Assembly (NCBI RefSeq): GCF_026151205.1
Contig: NC_087082.1
Location: forward strand, 18,011,401 to 18,075,400
Source: Bolinopsis microptera
Lineage: Eukaryota; Ctenophora; Tentaculata; Lobata; Bolinopsidae
Length of the DNA stretch: 64,000 nucleotides
Reading direction: 5' to 3'
The position numbers were made by a program, and so were the translations under genes. A model generated the notes under the pieces. That model ran no database searches. It worked only from the letters and a program-made list of their open reading frames with translations, and was not told the origin of the DNA. Shown here one piece after another: positions 32,658-43,501 of this stretch. The stretch's first letter is position 1; every line of letters begins with the position of its first letter.

Positions 32658-33023
32658 CAGTTAAGTCAAGTCTGAACTGAGAGTGGGGCGACATTCGCTT
32701 ACAATTTTGAAAAGAAAACATTTACTGCATGTCGCATGAGTGCATCTCAAATAGCCGAAAACAAAATCGACAAAAATGTATTATATCGCGCGTAACATCA
32801 ACTGGCAGCACAATAAACAATAAAATGACTAGCTCCTATTAGTATTACTATTAGTATTACGGTTATATAAAGCACAAGCTAGCTTTACCATGCCTAGCTT
32901 GAGCTGCACGGTTTATGGTTCTACTTCTAAAATGTGAATGCTCATGTTTCTCTTATATATATTATATACGTAGGCTAAATACTAATAGAAGCTAAGTAAA
33001 ACGAACACAAACTGCAAACAAAA

Positions 33024-33157
33024 GGATTCAAGTTGGTTTCAACTGTCGAGGGCCCTTGATTTTATATTAGAAACATCTCAAAGTTCGATCGTGTACATTG
33101 CATTGTACATTGTATATTGTACATTGTACATTGTACAGTGATTTAGCACACTCGCAT
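33024..33157 (+). repeat. Dispersed repeat with GTACATT array, copy 1
   Basis: gattcaagttggtttcaact and gtgatttagcacactcg are shared with 39035-39081. Here they are separated by an extra stretch including five or six gtacatt units. Confidence 0.6.
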
Positions 33158-33600
33158 AAAAACGTCGATTGCAATTCAAAACATGGCATGATAACCGAAA
33201 AATGTAATAAAAACGTGTCTGCTCCTTTATAATATTTATAAAACTTCGCAGAAACTTTTATGCTATACAACTATTATGGTTTATGAAACGTAACTACGTA
33301 ATAAGTAGCACTACGTTTTATTCCGCAAAAAACATTAAATTAACTTTGGAACAAACCCGGTAGTTTGGAACGGTACCATGTAAAACTGATAGCTACTGAA
33401 AATACGAATACTCCACATGCAACTGCAAGGCATTGAAAGTAATACCATTGTAAATGTGATCGAATTGTTGCAGCCAGAAATACTTAATATTGTGTAATGT
33501 GTGGTATCGTACTTTAAGAACCCGTTGGGCGTTGTTCTCTATACAATATATTATATGTAGTGCTAGAATTAAAATAGTTCAGACTCTTGGGACAAAATTA

Positions 33601-33674
33601 CTGGGCCGCGCTCAGCCTGTCATTCCGCCTAATCTCTATGTTTATGAACATAATAGCCTGAGGTCCCCAGGTAA
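33601..33674 (+). repeat. Structured retroposon-like repeat family A, copy 3, with 12-bp target duplication
   Basis: A complete 74-bp copy from CTGGGCCGCG to CCCCAGGTAA, flanked by perfect 12-bp direct repeats gggacaaaatta (33589-33600 and 33675-33686). Nested pairing CTGGG/CCCAG, CTCAG/CTGAG and ATGTT-tatg-AACAT is intact. Confidence 0.85.
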
Positions 33675-34059
33675 GGGACAAAATTAATCTGAACAAAGAA
33701 TCATTGTTGGGATTGCATGCATATGATGCAGGTGAAGAGAACTTCAAAACAGATTGCATCTAAATACCTGGTGTCCGGCCCCGTGATTACAGTCAGAGTC
33801 AGATTCCATTTCCACACTTGCTCTGACGTCACTTTTTATACTGTTGCCGTACACGCCGAAGAAAAAGTTCGTTTGCTCCTCAGTTTGTTTACTAACTTCG
33901 TATCTGATCAATGTGAATTTATACCCGGTGTCAAAAAGGGTCTATATATCCAACGATATTCAGTTGCTTATTAAAACCTTGCAAAATCTAGAATTTGCCA
34001 CAATCAACGCACAACAGGATCTTTGAATATTTTAGATTATTAAACAGTTTCATTGATAA

Positions 34060-36432
34060 TTGATGATATCGTTAGATGTCAAAAATGATTTACTTCTCCT
34101 GGAGGATTACTGGATAGAGAAGCTTGGGACAGCATTCCCTCTTGGTCTTAATGACAAGAAGAAAGGAACGGGCAACATCTCCCAAGATCGGGTTATGAAT
34201 TATTTTAGTGGACAGATTGCTCGATACAAACGTGGCAGAGGGAATGGAAAGAAGAAAGTTCAGCCTAAGAAGTCTCTGGATACCATAGAGTCTGATATTA
34301 ACAGGCTGAAAGATAACATCTCTTCAGAACATTCCATATACAAAACATTAAAATGTTATAGCTTATCAGATTTAGACACTCTCTACTCTTTGAGTCAAAA
34401 TAATTCAGGATTGATTTACAACGTATGTTCCTCTTTCTGTTCAACATTTTCCCCCAAATACCATCAGAACAAATCTGAATCCAGTAATAGAGAATTTATA
34501 ATTGTTCCATTTAATTGCAAATTCATTGATAATCTTAACCTAAAATCTATTTTCTCTGACACTTCAGTCATTGATTTGCTTCCCATTTTGATTCAGTCTT
34601 TTACACCATTACAGATTTATTATGAGTATAATGATCCTATAAGTCTTTCTATTTGTAACTATGCTTCATTCTTAAAGAAACTTTCTATTTCTGATATTAA
34701 ATCTATTTTAGGTAGTCCATGCGATTGTCACTCCTCCCCTTTCAATTATCCTCCTCATGGACATGTAGTTACTGGTAATTTAGATATTGTTGATAATGTT
34801 GAACTTAGGGAAGTACTTTCCTACGGTTGTAAATACAGAATTCCCACATTTAAATCTCCAGATGAGATATATATGTCAGTTACCGAAGCTGTCGATAAAT
34901 TTATAAAATCAAAAAGTAGAAAGTACTGTCAAAAAGAAGTAAAGTTCAGCGATTGGAAGGAAAAAGTGTTATCAATAGTTTCCAATCGTATTGAATATTA
35001 CAAGAAAAACTTTCCTGAAACATTTGAAATAAAAGAAAACACACTGGAAAAAGATGATGTTAAAAGAAGTCTTAAAATGCTGAAAAGTAAATACATTATT
35101 TGTAGTATCGACAAAGCTTCTGGTAATTTTTCATTTATTTGTAAAAAGTTTTATGTAAAAATTCTTGTCAATGAAATGGGTTTTGATCCTAATACTCTAG
35201 AATGTATAGGTAATGATACATATAAACCCTGTAGCGAAGACGAGACTCATTATGTCAATAAAATATCTGAGAGTCTAAAGGAGAGATTTAATGTACAAGT
35301 TGAAGATAAAAACTTGCGACTAGCACGCATCTTCTGGAACCCTAAGCTTCATAAGAACCCTTACAAGGCGAGGTTCATTGCAGGTGCCCGTTTTTGCGTT
35401 ACGAAACAACTTAACGTCCAAGTTAACTGTTGTCTGAAACTTTTGAGGAAATACTTCAAGAAATACTGCGAGGCAATCTACAACAACAGCGGTATAAACA
35501 TGTTTTGGAGCATAGATTCCTCAAGTGAATTCCTTGAAGCTATCAAAAATAGCGATGTTTATAATATACAAGTATATGATTTTACTACTCTTTATACCAG
35601 ATTAGACTTGATTGAAGTAGAGAATATGATTAATGAAGTTGTTGATTTAATATTTTCAGACCGTAATAGATATATTTGTATTTCTAAAAGAGACAGTAAT
35701 ACATGTTTCTTTTCCAATAAAACCTATGATTGTCATGCATGCTTTAGTCAAGATGACCTAAAAGAGGCTGTTAAATTTATTATTTATAACACTTATGTCG
35801 TCTTCGGTGGGATTGTATTCATACAAACCAAGGGTATTCCTATGGGTGGAAATTCAAGTTCCCCTATAGCTGATCTCACTGTTGGCAAAAAGGAATTTAA
35901 TTATATGAAACGTTTACTTCAGGAAAAGAAAATGGGATTAGCAAAGATATTATCCAATAATAAACGATATGTTGACGATTTATCTATTATTAACTACCTT
36001 TACTTTCATAAATTGATTAAAGATATTTATCCTAATTCATTGGAGATGGAGCGAGCTGGTTCCAATAATAAAATCATTAACTACCTTGATTTAAATATTA
36101 ATATTTCCACAGAAGGACTAGAAATATCAGTGTATAACAAAACTGATGATTTTAATTTGCATGTTGTATCCCTTACATTTCCTCACAGTAACATCCCAAC
36201 CGAGGTTGGCTACAACGTTTTTTCAAGTCAAGTTCTTAGATATGGTAATGTTTGCACTAGATTGGATATCTTTACCTCCCATCTTCACAAAATATTCAAA
36301 ATTCTAATTGATAGAGGATATAGCCGTGATAGACTGATTAAAGGCATTAAACGTTGTCTGAGGAAATATGATAACGTTTTCAGGAAGTTCGGTATTCTAG
36401 ATGACCGTAACATTATTAAAGAACTCCCCTGA
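34060..36432 (+). CDS. Penelope-like reverse transcriptase with N-terminal GIY-YIG remnant (Naiad-like)
   Basis: An intact 790-residue ORF. Near residues 10-35, LLLEDYWIEKLGTAFPLGLN resembles the C-terminal half of a GIY-YIG nuclease, upstream of the RT rather than after it. A Cys/His segment (GSPCDCHSSPFNYPPHGHVV) follows near residue 225. RT signatures: ARIFWNPKLHKNPYKARFIA, YDFTTLYTRLD (motif A, LYT typical of Penelope-like RTs), IQTKGIPMGGNSSSPIADL (motif B), KRYVDDLSIIN (catalytic YVDD). No C-terminal GIY-YIG is present. This order is that of the permuted Naiad/Chlamys Penelope-like clades. The Met at 34060 probably lies inside the nuclease domain, so the N-terminus is truncated or begins upstream; no earlier in-frame GIY motif was found. 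Confidence 0.85.
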   Translation: MMISLDVKNDLLLLEDYWIEKLGTAFPLGLNDKKKGTGNISQDRVMNYFSGQIARYKRGRGNGKKKVQPKKSLDTIESDINRLKDNISSEHSIYKTLKCYSLSDLDTLYSLSQNNSGLIYNVCSSFCSTFSPKYHQNKSESSNREFIIVPFNCKFIDNLNLKSIFSDTSVIDLLPILIQSFTPLQIYYEYNDPISLSICNYASFLKKLSISDIKSILGSPCDCHSSPFNYPPHGHVVTGNLDIVDNVELREVLSYGCKYRIPTFKSPDEIYMSVTEAVDKFIKSKSRKYCQKEVKFSDWKEKVLSIVSNRIEYYKKNFPETFEIKENTLEKDDVKRSLKMLKSKYIICSIDKASGNFSFICKKFYVKILVNEMGFDPNTLECIGNDTYKPCSEDETHYVNKISESLKERFNVQVEDKNLRLARIFWNPKLHKNPYKARFIAGARFCVTKQLNVQVNCCLKLLRKYFKKYCEAIYNNSGINMFWSIDSSSEFLEAIKNSDVYNIQVYDFTTLYTRLDLIEVENMINEVVDLIFSDRNRYICISKRDSNTCFFSNKTYDCHACFSQDDLKEAVKFIIYNTYVVFGGIVFIQTKGIPMGGNSSSPIADLTVGKKEFNYMKRLLQEKKMGLAKILSNNKRYVDDLSIINYLYFHKLIKDIYPNSLEMERAGSNNKIINYLDLNINISTEGLEISVYNKTDDFNLHVVSLTFPHSNIPTEVGYNVFSSQVLRYGNVCTRLDIFTSHLHKIFKILIDRGYSRDRLIKGIKRCLRKYDNVFRKFGILDDRNIIKELP

Positions 36433-37870
36433 TATCTTTTGATTTATTGAAACACGGGTACTAACTCTGCTAAACTGAACAAATTCTGAAACTTAGGTGA
36501 ATAAGTGTACAACGTGCTAAACCGAAGTTCAGACTGACCAGTGAAAATGGGCGAGCGTACCAAGTGTCATTTTAATTAGAAGTTTTAGTCAGTGATTTAT
36601 TATTGAAGCTTGTAATTACAATATCTAATGCTCCTATAAATACTTTAATTAATTGTTTGTCCCGTTATTCTTTTTCCTTCCTCTTTTCCTTGTCATCCCC
36701 TTTAGTTTTAAGATTCTTGCTATAAATGGCTACAGCTAACACTATTAATGCTAAGTACCAAACAACAAGTGGGAGGTGGATCGTTGGTACCATTAAATCG
36801 ATTTAACACCGCAATTCCAGTCGCAAGCCTGGGACCACTACTAGCATAGTCACAACATCTACAAAGCTGCCATATAGCCTGACTGACAATTTTCTCGACT
36901 GACTGACAATGTTTCTTCTTTTTCCCCATTTAGAATACAAAGATTAGTACATTTTAGCTTATGATTAATATTATATTTTTACCTATAGTTTACTTAGATG
37001 CAATACAATTAAAATAATGCTTTGGCAAAAGCAATAGTGCGTCTCATAGTAAATAAATCATTGGCAGCCAAAATTGAACGAGTTCGGATTAAAAAGACTG
37101 GTAGAGTCCGTAGGCCAACTTTAGTAACGGACCCACTATAAGTAACAATAACATAACGTTTTACAAAAAGCAAAAGAATCGAAAACTTTGGACAGCACGG
37201 GCTGCAACTTCATGTTTATCAAACTTTTCTTATCACCAGACCGGCCAGAACTAACAAAGTGTGTGTTACTCAAGATCAAGTCAATAACTTGTCAGAATTA
37301 TGGACTGAGGACTCCATGTTGTTTGTGTGTGTAGAAGAAATTTTAAACTGTTAATAACTAACTTTTCAGTTGGGCCAAGAGCTGTAATTGTATTGATAAG
37401 GGTTTAACTTTATTGTGTTTATCTTTAATGTTGATATCTGGGTACGTAGTTAATAGGTATAATTATAGGTATAATTATAGGGAACTGGTAATAATAATAT
37501 AACTGTAACTGGTAAAGTAGGTATTTATTTTTAGTTGCTTCTATTATTTTTTTTCTTAAAAGTAGCTGGAAATCCGGACGTGCGGGGGAGGGGTGGTTTT
37601 TGAAAATTCGGACAAACCCGGTCAGGGGGAGAGGGTGGTCTGAAAATCTGCGATTTTGGCGGACGTCGTAAGTAGATGGCCCCTAAGTGGTAAGCAGCAA
37701 TCAATACCTCACCGTGTCACTAACGGGTTATAATGATGGCTGGAACATTCCAACTATTCCAATACATTATTGGTTGCACTGACTTCCTAAACTAATATAG
37801 GACTACAATTACCGTAACTATTTGTACCACTATAGGACTACAACCGTAACTATTTGTACCACTATAGACA
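36433..37870. other. 3' flank of the Penelope-like ORF; no gene recognised
   Basis: Element 3' UTR boundary not determined. Small repeats near 37795-37868 (taggactacaa.ccgtaactatttgtaccactata twice). Confidence 0.45.
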
Positions 37871-37970
37871 NNNNNNNNNNNNNNNNNNNNNNNNNNNNNN
37901 NNNNNNNNNNNNNNNNNNNNNNNNNNNNNNNNNNNNNNNNNNNNNNNNNNNNNNNNNNNNNNNNNNNNNN
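37871..37970. other. Assembly gap (100 N)
   Basis: Exactly 100 Ns, of unknown true size. Confidence 0.95.
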
Positions 37971-38812
37971 AAACCAGAATTGATTGATTATTTCGGGATC
38001 AAAAGCTTTGAATGTTCACGTATTTGAATGACAGAAGAGAGAGAGGAAGGATTTTATGGAACGCGCAGAACGTTTTAAATTTTATAAAGTAATTTATGTC
38101 CAGTACTTTTATGCGCGCTGTTTTTATCCTAACACGAGGTATTGAAAGATGAAGGAGGAATGTTGTGACTTGTGAATTGTAATATTATGCAATATAATGA
38201 TTATTAACCATTTCTATCCTTAGCCTAGGATTCAAGTCCAAGTTATAACAAGTGTATCAATTCTCTGAAGAACTCACGAATTATAGATAGAATATCAAAT
38301 CATAACAATAACTAATATAAACTTAAAGTACTGAGTATATCAGGATTCCTATCGCAAAGTTATACTGGGGAACCTAGACTGGGAGTTGAGGAGGTAACTG
38401 TTAGGTTTGAAAAGCTGTCAGATGGCTGCCAAGTCTAAACGTGAATATTCAGTTTATATTTTTGAAACTTTTTCTGTACTATTTGTTTATTTCTCGAGTT
38501 CTCTGTTGAAAGCCTTTTTGTCTATTATATCAGGTTATTGGTCATAAGTCGATGAAAATTTCCCCCGAAAGGCTGACACAGACCTCATTTTAAAACGATC
38601 TCTTGATTAAAGGTTTAAAGTCCTCGATACTATTTGAACCTACACTTACTTACCACTCAATTCTCACTATTTTCTAACGTTAAATAAAATTATTATCAAT
38701 AATTTGTAAGGATTCGTATCAGGGGTGAGATATTAGTGAAGCACCAGTAACTCTTAGATAAAGTAACTAATAGTAATATCTCACCTGAAGCACAGATTTT
38801 TCGAATCTAGCA

Positions 38813-38983
38813 ATGTCAGAGCGGGGTTCAGGTTTAGGGGACGTTTCTCCGGTGAACATTGAACATGGCCAGTTTCAATTTCTTATGTCGATAGGGGAGG
38901 ACGGTGGAGACTTGGAGCCTGTACACTGTACAGAGACTCCAATATCACCTCAGGGGAGAATTTTAACCCTATTAAGCTATTAG
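38813..38983 (+). CDS. Small ORF, possible first exon (unrecognised)
   Basis: A 56-codon frame from ATG: MSERGSGLGDVSPVNIEHGQ, FQFLMSIGEDGGDLEPVHCT, ETPISPQG, then RILTLLSY and TAG. The first 48 codons are GC-rich and coding-like against an AT-rich background. No GT donor at the apparent end of the coding-like part was found. Could be an N-terminal exon, a transposon ORF fragment or chance. Confidence 0.3.
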   Translation: MSERGSGLGDVSPVNIEHGQFQFLMSIGEDGGDLEPVHCTETPISPQGRILTLLSY

Positions 38984-39034
38984 TATTATGTCATGGGGGT
39001 GATTCGGAATTGAATCAGCGTCCGAAAATACATC

Positions 39035-39081
39035 GATTCAAGTAGGTTTCAACTGTCTTTTAGAGTGATTTAGCACACTCG
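39035..39081 (+). repeat. Dispersed repeat, copy 2 (short form)
   Basis: Shares gattcaagtaggtttcaact and gtgatttagcacactcg with 33024-33157, but without the intervening GTACATT-rich insert. Confidence 0.6.
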
Positions 39082-39263
39082 GTTTATTTTATTTACCAGA
39101 AAAATAACAACTTTTTGTTAATTAATATTAGAAGTTTAATCAAATAGTACAGTAAAACTTAAAATTGTAATTTACAAAACTTTCAGCTGAAAACGCACAA
39201 AACAAAAAATAAAACAGAAAACATGGTTTTAGCGCAGTTTACATGTTTTAATTTTACAAAATT

Positions 39264-39350
39264 GTAAGTTTATAACCAACCAAGACGCGCACCGAGTTGG
39301 ACTTGTCGACGGTCTTTGAAAAAACATTTTACGATTATATCAGTGGTTAA
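39264..39350 (+). repeat. Structured repeat family B, copy 4 (divergent)
   Basis: The first hairpin is degraded (GTAAGTT...ACCAAC). The outer stem has changed on both sides from AGGAC/GTCCT to AAGAC/GTCTT, preserving pairing. Confidence 0.65.
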
Positions 39351-39797
39351 ATAAAAAAAAGTACAGTTCTGACTTCTGTCTGTTAAACCAATCTGAATCA
39401 CAAATAAAAAATAATTTGCCATCATAACATTAACACATATAATAACACTAACAGGATTAATTCATTTTCAAAAAATTGTACCACTACCTCAACCTGACTA
39501 CCAGTACCAGGGTGACGACTAATGTTAGATTGCAATTGTTTTGATTACCTCAGGCTTTTGTGTTCATGAGCTGCACAGGACCAATTGAATATAAGGATAA
39601 TGGCAAGCTGAGCGCTTGTATCACGTTGCGACCCCCACTGCCCACGGTCGTTTCACTATCGTTCTGACGATACAGGGGGATCGGGAGCCGCGCACAACGT
39701 ATGACAACTGAGCGCCGCTCAATATTGTTTTGAGAGTTTTATGATAAAATAAAAACTACCTCAAGAATAAAATTAGCTCCAACATTAAAACAAGAAT

Positions 39798-40140
39798 AAA
39801 AATATGATCTATGATTTGAACCTTGCAGTTGCAAGTTGCAATCCCAGTTTATGTTTCACAGAGTCAATGCTCAAGGGTAAATTTGTTCAATGACTCTCAG
39901 ACAAGGACTAAGATCAATCTTAGTGTGATATGAGCCAGTAGATGTGTTGCAGATCACTTCCTTCGCGTTTTCGTTCATTAAGACAAGGTCTTCGTTAATG
40001 CACGTGACAACATATTTGTAGTCGTCGGATTCAGCAATTTCAACCTGAAAATAATATCCTTGACTCACTGAGTGTGGATAGAAAATGGACTAATCTGTAA
40101 GTCAAAGTGTAATCAATTCGAGAAGAAGAACATATTTATA
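39798..40140. repeat. 343-bp direct repeat flanking Penelope-like element, copy 1
   Basis: Matches 43502-43844 (offset 3704), essentially identical up to 40126 with a few mismatches to 40140. It contains a full copy of the terminal coding exon of the Ig-repeat gene plus its acceptor. Confidence 0.9.
39871..40044 (-). CDS. Duplicate terminal sushi/CCP exon of the Ig-repeat gene
   Basis: Same sequence as the exon at 43575-43748: acceptor TTTTCAG|GTT at 40044, peptide VEIAESDDYKYVVTCINEDL ... EVICNTSTGS ... SPCLRVIEQIYP, stop at 39871. It lies 3.7 kb further along the gene, beyond the Penelope-like insertion, so it could serve as an alternative last exon with an identical product. Confidence 0.75.
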   Translation of the reverse strand, partial: VEIAESDDYKYVVTCINEDLVLMNENAKEVICNTSTGSYHTKIDLSPCLRVIEQIYP

Positions 40141-40505
40141 GTTCTTTTATTCAAATTTCTGATTGTTTCTGAATAGACTCAGTGAAGACAAATTCTAATG
40201 GAAATAAATAGCTGAATAACGTATTGACATTTCTACGTCATACTCATATTCTGAAATAGTATTAATTCAATTATAACGATCAATATTCACATTAAAAATT
40301 TGACGACGAAATTTATTTCAAACAAAATATATAACTGTAAAATAGTTATCAACCGTAAATAGTTTTTAACGAAATCGGAGCAAATATGAACATAAAACTG
40401 ACAAAATTGGGCTCATCTGAAAATTAACGAATAGCGTGACGTTATACAGGAGATAAAAGATTAAAAGAGATAAAAGAATTAAACGAGAATATTACTATTT
40501 ACACG

Positions 40506-42521
40506 TCACTCAACTAAAAACTGTGTTAGATTGTTCAACTCTATTTTATCGTTGAGTGTTGGTTTATTTTCAACTAAAAATCGGGCTTCTTTAATCTTTC
40601 TGTTGATGAGTGATGTTCCTCTATCTACGATTTGAAGTTTAAGCTTTGGGGGGCCTTTGTGCTGAGGGTGACTTTCCCTGTAGTGCTTTGCTAGTGGCTT
40701 GTCTTCGTAAGATTTTGCTGTTGGATTTGCCGCACTACGGTAATGCTCGTCGAACCTGCACTTGATCGGTCTGTATGTTTCCCCACCATAGTTCTCGGTA
40801 CAATTGTCTACTTCGCAAGTGATGTGGTAGACGGTATTAGTTGTGGTGCATTCTCCATCGGTTAAAGCTGCGCATGTTCTGCAGTTTGATGTTGTACAGG
40901 ATTTCTTGTCAAGGGGTCTGGAGTCTGTAAGGAGATCCTTCAGTTTCCGTCCAGGTTTCTCGACAATTTTGATGGGGAGTCCACTATGTCTGACAGCATC
41001 TCTGTATTTGCGACTAGTAGCTTCGTTGACATAGGGTAGTTTGAGAATCGCTCCGGCTTGGTCTTTGTTCTGTACGTTCTGATTAATTCTCTTTCTACGT
41101 TTTCTCTTATTCTTTATGGTTTCTAAGACTCTATCAGTGTAGCCGTTGTTGATGAGAAGTTTATCTATCATCTTTTCTGAGTACTTCTCGTTTTCTCTGT
41201 TGTTAGAGACTGCCTCTGCGGTGTTGTACATACTCTCAACAGTAGCATTCTTTGTACGTGTTGTATGATGAGAGTTGTAGTGGAGGGTGAGTGGCTTTTT
41301 CTGTGGTTTTCTGTAGAGTCTAGAATGTACTATTCCATCTGAGTCGATCTTTATTTCCGTGTTGAGGAAGGGAACAAAGTCGTTCTGATTGTCAGGGTAG
41401 TCTACAGTTAGTTTGATAAGTTTGTCAGGATCTTGTTGTTCGATGAGGTTGCACAGTTGCTGAGCTTTTCGTCTGTTGGTGGTGGCTCCGTTTAGATCGT
41501 CGTAAAACCTGCTGTAGGTGGGCAGTGTTATCCTCAGGTCTACGTAGACTGAAAGTTTTTCCAGTTTCCACATTTTGACAGTAGCTAGTATAGGTGCAGG
41601 GTTGGTTCCCATGAACAATCCAAGAAGCTGTAGGTAGACTTGATTGTTGTAGACAAAATATGACTTTCCTAGGGTTGTCTCTAGTAGTTCTTGTAAATCA
41701 GAGAGATGGAGACCGTATGTACTGATTGACTGTCTATTTTCTTTGGCAAGTTCCATGACATCTTCTAGTGCTGTTAGTACGTTGATATTGGTGTATAAAG
41801 CTTCGACGTCTGCTGTAAAGAAAGTAAGACTCTTCAGATCATTTGGTGTGATGTTTCTAATCCTTCGAAGAAAATCGTGAGTGTTTTTCAAATGAGAAGG
41901 TACTAGATTCATCAGAGGATATAGGATGTGACAGACGAACCAAAGGATTTTGTGGAAAGGGGAGTTGCAGCCTGAAACAATAGGTCTAGTTTTCATTGTG
42001 TCAGGGTTAAGAGTCTTGATCTCATCACTTGTGTACTTGTGTGTTTTAAGCATCACTCTTGCAGTAGCGAGGGTGGTGTGATGGCTCATTAACAGGTTAG
42101 TAACATCTTGAGGGAGATTACGACTCTTGGCAATGTTCTTGAATGTTGAGTTAACATCGTCTTCTAGAGTTTTAGTTAACTTGTTTATGTACTTTTGTTT
42201 GCCCAGTTTATCCTGTGGTATGTCGATCTTCTTGTAGACGTTTCCATTGTTGAGGTGAGTTGTAGTTGTCCTGATATGACCTTCTTTAGGCATTACTACA
42301 AACTCTGCTGTTTTGTCAGCGACGGAAATTTGAAGGTCTTCATTTTTCTTCAGGTTTCTGAGGGCAGTTCGTTGTTTTGGAGTGAGATTGGGTGTGACTT
42401 GAGCTGTCTTGGTGATGTTGATCAGATCTCGTCGAAGTGCACCCAATTTGTTCTCGACGGTAGTGTCTGCTAGAGGTGGAGCACGAGTGTAAGTTTGCTC
42501 GAATGGTGCAATGTTCTTCAA
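40506..42521 (-). CDS. Penelope-like reverse transcriptase with C-terminal GIY-YIG endonuclease
   Basis: A 671-residue frame. RT motifs: MKTRPIVSGCNSPFHKILWF, FFTADVEALYTNIN (motif A), QLLGLFMGTNPAPILA (motif B), YSRFYDDLNG (motif C with DD). The C-terminal nuclease shows VYHITCEVDNC, then YGGETYRPIKCRFDEHYR (YIG-equivalent and catalytic Arg region), then IKEARFLVENKPTLND (catalytic Glu and Asn). Domain order is RT then GIY-YIG, as in Penelope, Poseidon and Neptune groups, opposite to the element at 34060-36432. The N-terminus is cut by the inverted-copy junction just upstream. Confidence 0.92.
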   Translation of the reverse strand: MKNIAPFEQTYTRAPPLADTTVENKLGALRRDLINITKTAQVTPNLTPKQRTALRNLKKNEDLQISVADKTAEFVVMPKEGHIRTTTTHLNNGNVYKKIDIPQDKLGKQKYINKLTKTLEDDVNSTFKNIAKSRNLPQDVTNLLMSHHTTLATARVMLKTHKYTSDEIKTLNPDTMKTRPIVSGCNSPFHKILWFVCHILYPLMNLVPSHLKNTHDFLRRIRNITPNDLKSLTFFTADVEALYTNINVLTALEDVMELAKENRQSISTYGLHLSDLQELLETTLGKSYFVYNNQVYLQLLGLFMGTNPAPILATVKMWKLEKLSVYVDLRITLPTYSRFYDDLNGATTNRRKAQQLCNLIEQQDPDKLIKLTVDYPDNQNDFVPFLNTEIKIDSDGIVHSRLYRKPQKKPLTLHYNSHHTTRTKNATVESMYNTAEAVSNNRENEKYSEKMIDKLLINNGYTDRVLETIKNKRKRRKRINQNVQNKDQAGAILKLPYVNEATSRKYRDAVRHSGLPIKIVEKPGRKLKDLLTDSRPLDKKSCTTSNCRTCAALTDGECTTTNTVYHITCEVDNCTENYGGETYRPIKCRFDEHYRSAANPTAKSYEDKPLAKHYRESHPQHKGPPKLKLQIVDRGTSLINRKIKEARFLVENKPTLNDKIELNNLTQFLVE

Positions 42522-42571
42522 ATGTTGTTTAAGCGTCTTAGTTGAGTTGGTGTTAGCGAATAACTCTTTCC

Positions 42572-43104
42572 AACGCTATGTCAACGAAGCTACTAGTCGC
42601 AAATACAGAGATGCTGTCAGACATAGTGGACTCCCCATCAAAATTGTCGAGAAACCTGGACGGAAACTGAAGGATCTCCTTACAGACTCCAGACCCCTTG
42701 ACAAGAAATCCTGTACAACATCAAACTGCAGAACATGCGCAGCTTTAACCGATGGAGAATGCACCACAACTAATACCGTCTACCACATCACTTGCGAAGT
42801 AGACAATTGTACCGAGAACTATGGTGGGGAAACATACAGACCGATCAAGTGCAGGTTCGACGAGCATTACCGTAGTGCGGCAAATCCAACAGCAAAATCT
42901 TACGAAGATAAGCCACTAGCAAAGCACTACAGGGAAAGTCACCCTCAGCACAAAGGCCCCCCAAAGCTTAAACTTCAAATCGTAGATAGAGGAACATCAC
43001 TCATCAACAGAAAGATTAAAGAAGCCCGATTTTTAGTTGAAAATAAACCGACACTCAACGATAAAACAGAGTTGAACAATCTAACACAGTTTTTAGTTGA
43101 GTGA
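42572..43104 (+). pseudogene. Inverted GIY-YIG fragment of the Penelope-like element
   Basis: From YVNEATSRKYRDAVRHSG to the stop it repeats the last ~175 codons of the minus-strand ORF, with one substitution seen (DKTELNN for DKIELNN). The frame runs upstream into the junction, so the reading start at 42511 is a chimera. Confidence 0.9.
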
Positions 43105-43501
43105 CGTGTAAATAGTAATATTCTCGTTTAATTCTTTTATCTCTTTTAATTTTTTATCTCCTGTATAACGTCACGCTATTCGTTAATTTTCAGATAAGCC
43201 CAATTTTGTCAGTTTTATGTTCATATTTGCTCCGATTTCGTTAAAAACTATTTACGGTTGATAACTATTTTACAGTTATATATTTTGTTTGAAATAAATT
43301 TCGTCGTCAAATTTTTAATGTGAATATTGATCGTTATAATTGAATTAATACTATTTCAGAATATGAGTATGACGTAGAAATGTCGATACGTTATTCAGCT
43401 ATTTATTTCCATTAGAATTTGTCTTCACTGAGTCTATTCAGAAACAATCAGAAATTTGAATAAAAGAACTATCAAATCATGAGACTCAAAAACACTACAC
43501 G

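Larger units (their letters stand above)
40138..43472 (-). mobile_element. Penelope-like element with inverted partial copy
   Basis: The main unit runs on the minus strand from about 42571 to 40138 (5'-truncated). It is joined at 42572 to an inverted partial copy (42572-43472) equivalent to 40139-41033. About 29 bp of filler (43473-43501) separates it from the second host repeat. Such inverted or tandem partial copies at the 5' side are characteristic of Penelope-like insertions. Copies are nearly identical, indicating recent activity. Confidence 0.85.

Noticed and set aside
33717-33974. 85-codon ORF upstream of the Penelope-like gene as its missing N-terminus
   Set aside because: It shows no GIY-YIG signature, ends in a stop and is not in frame with the downstream ORF.
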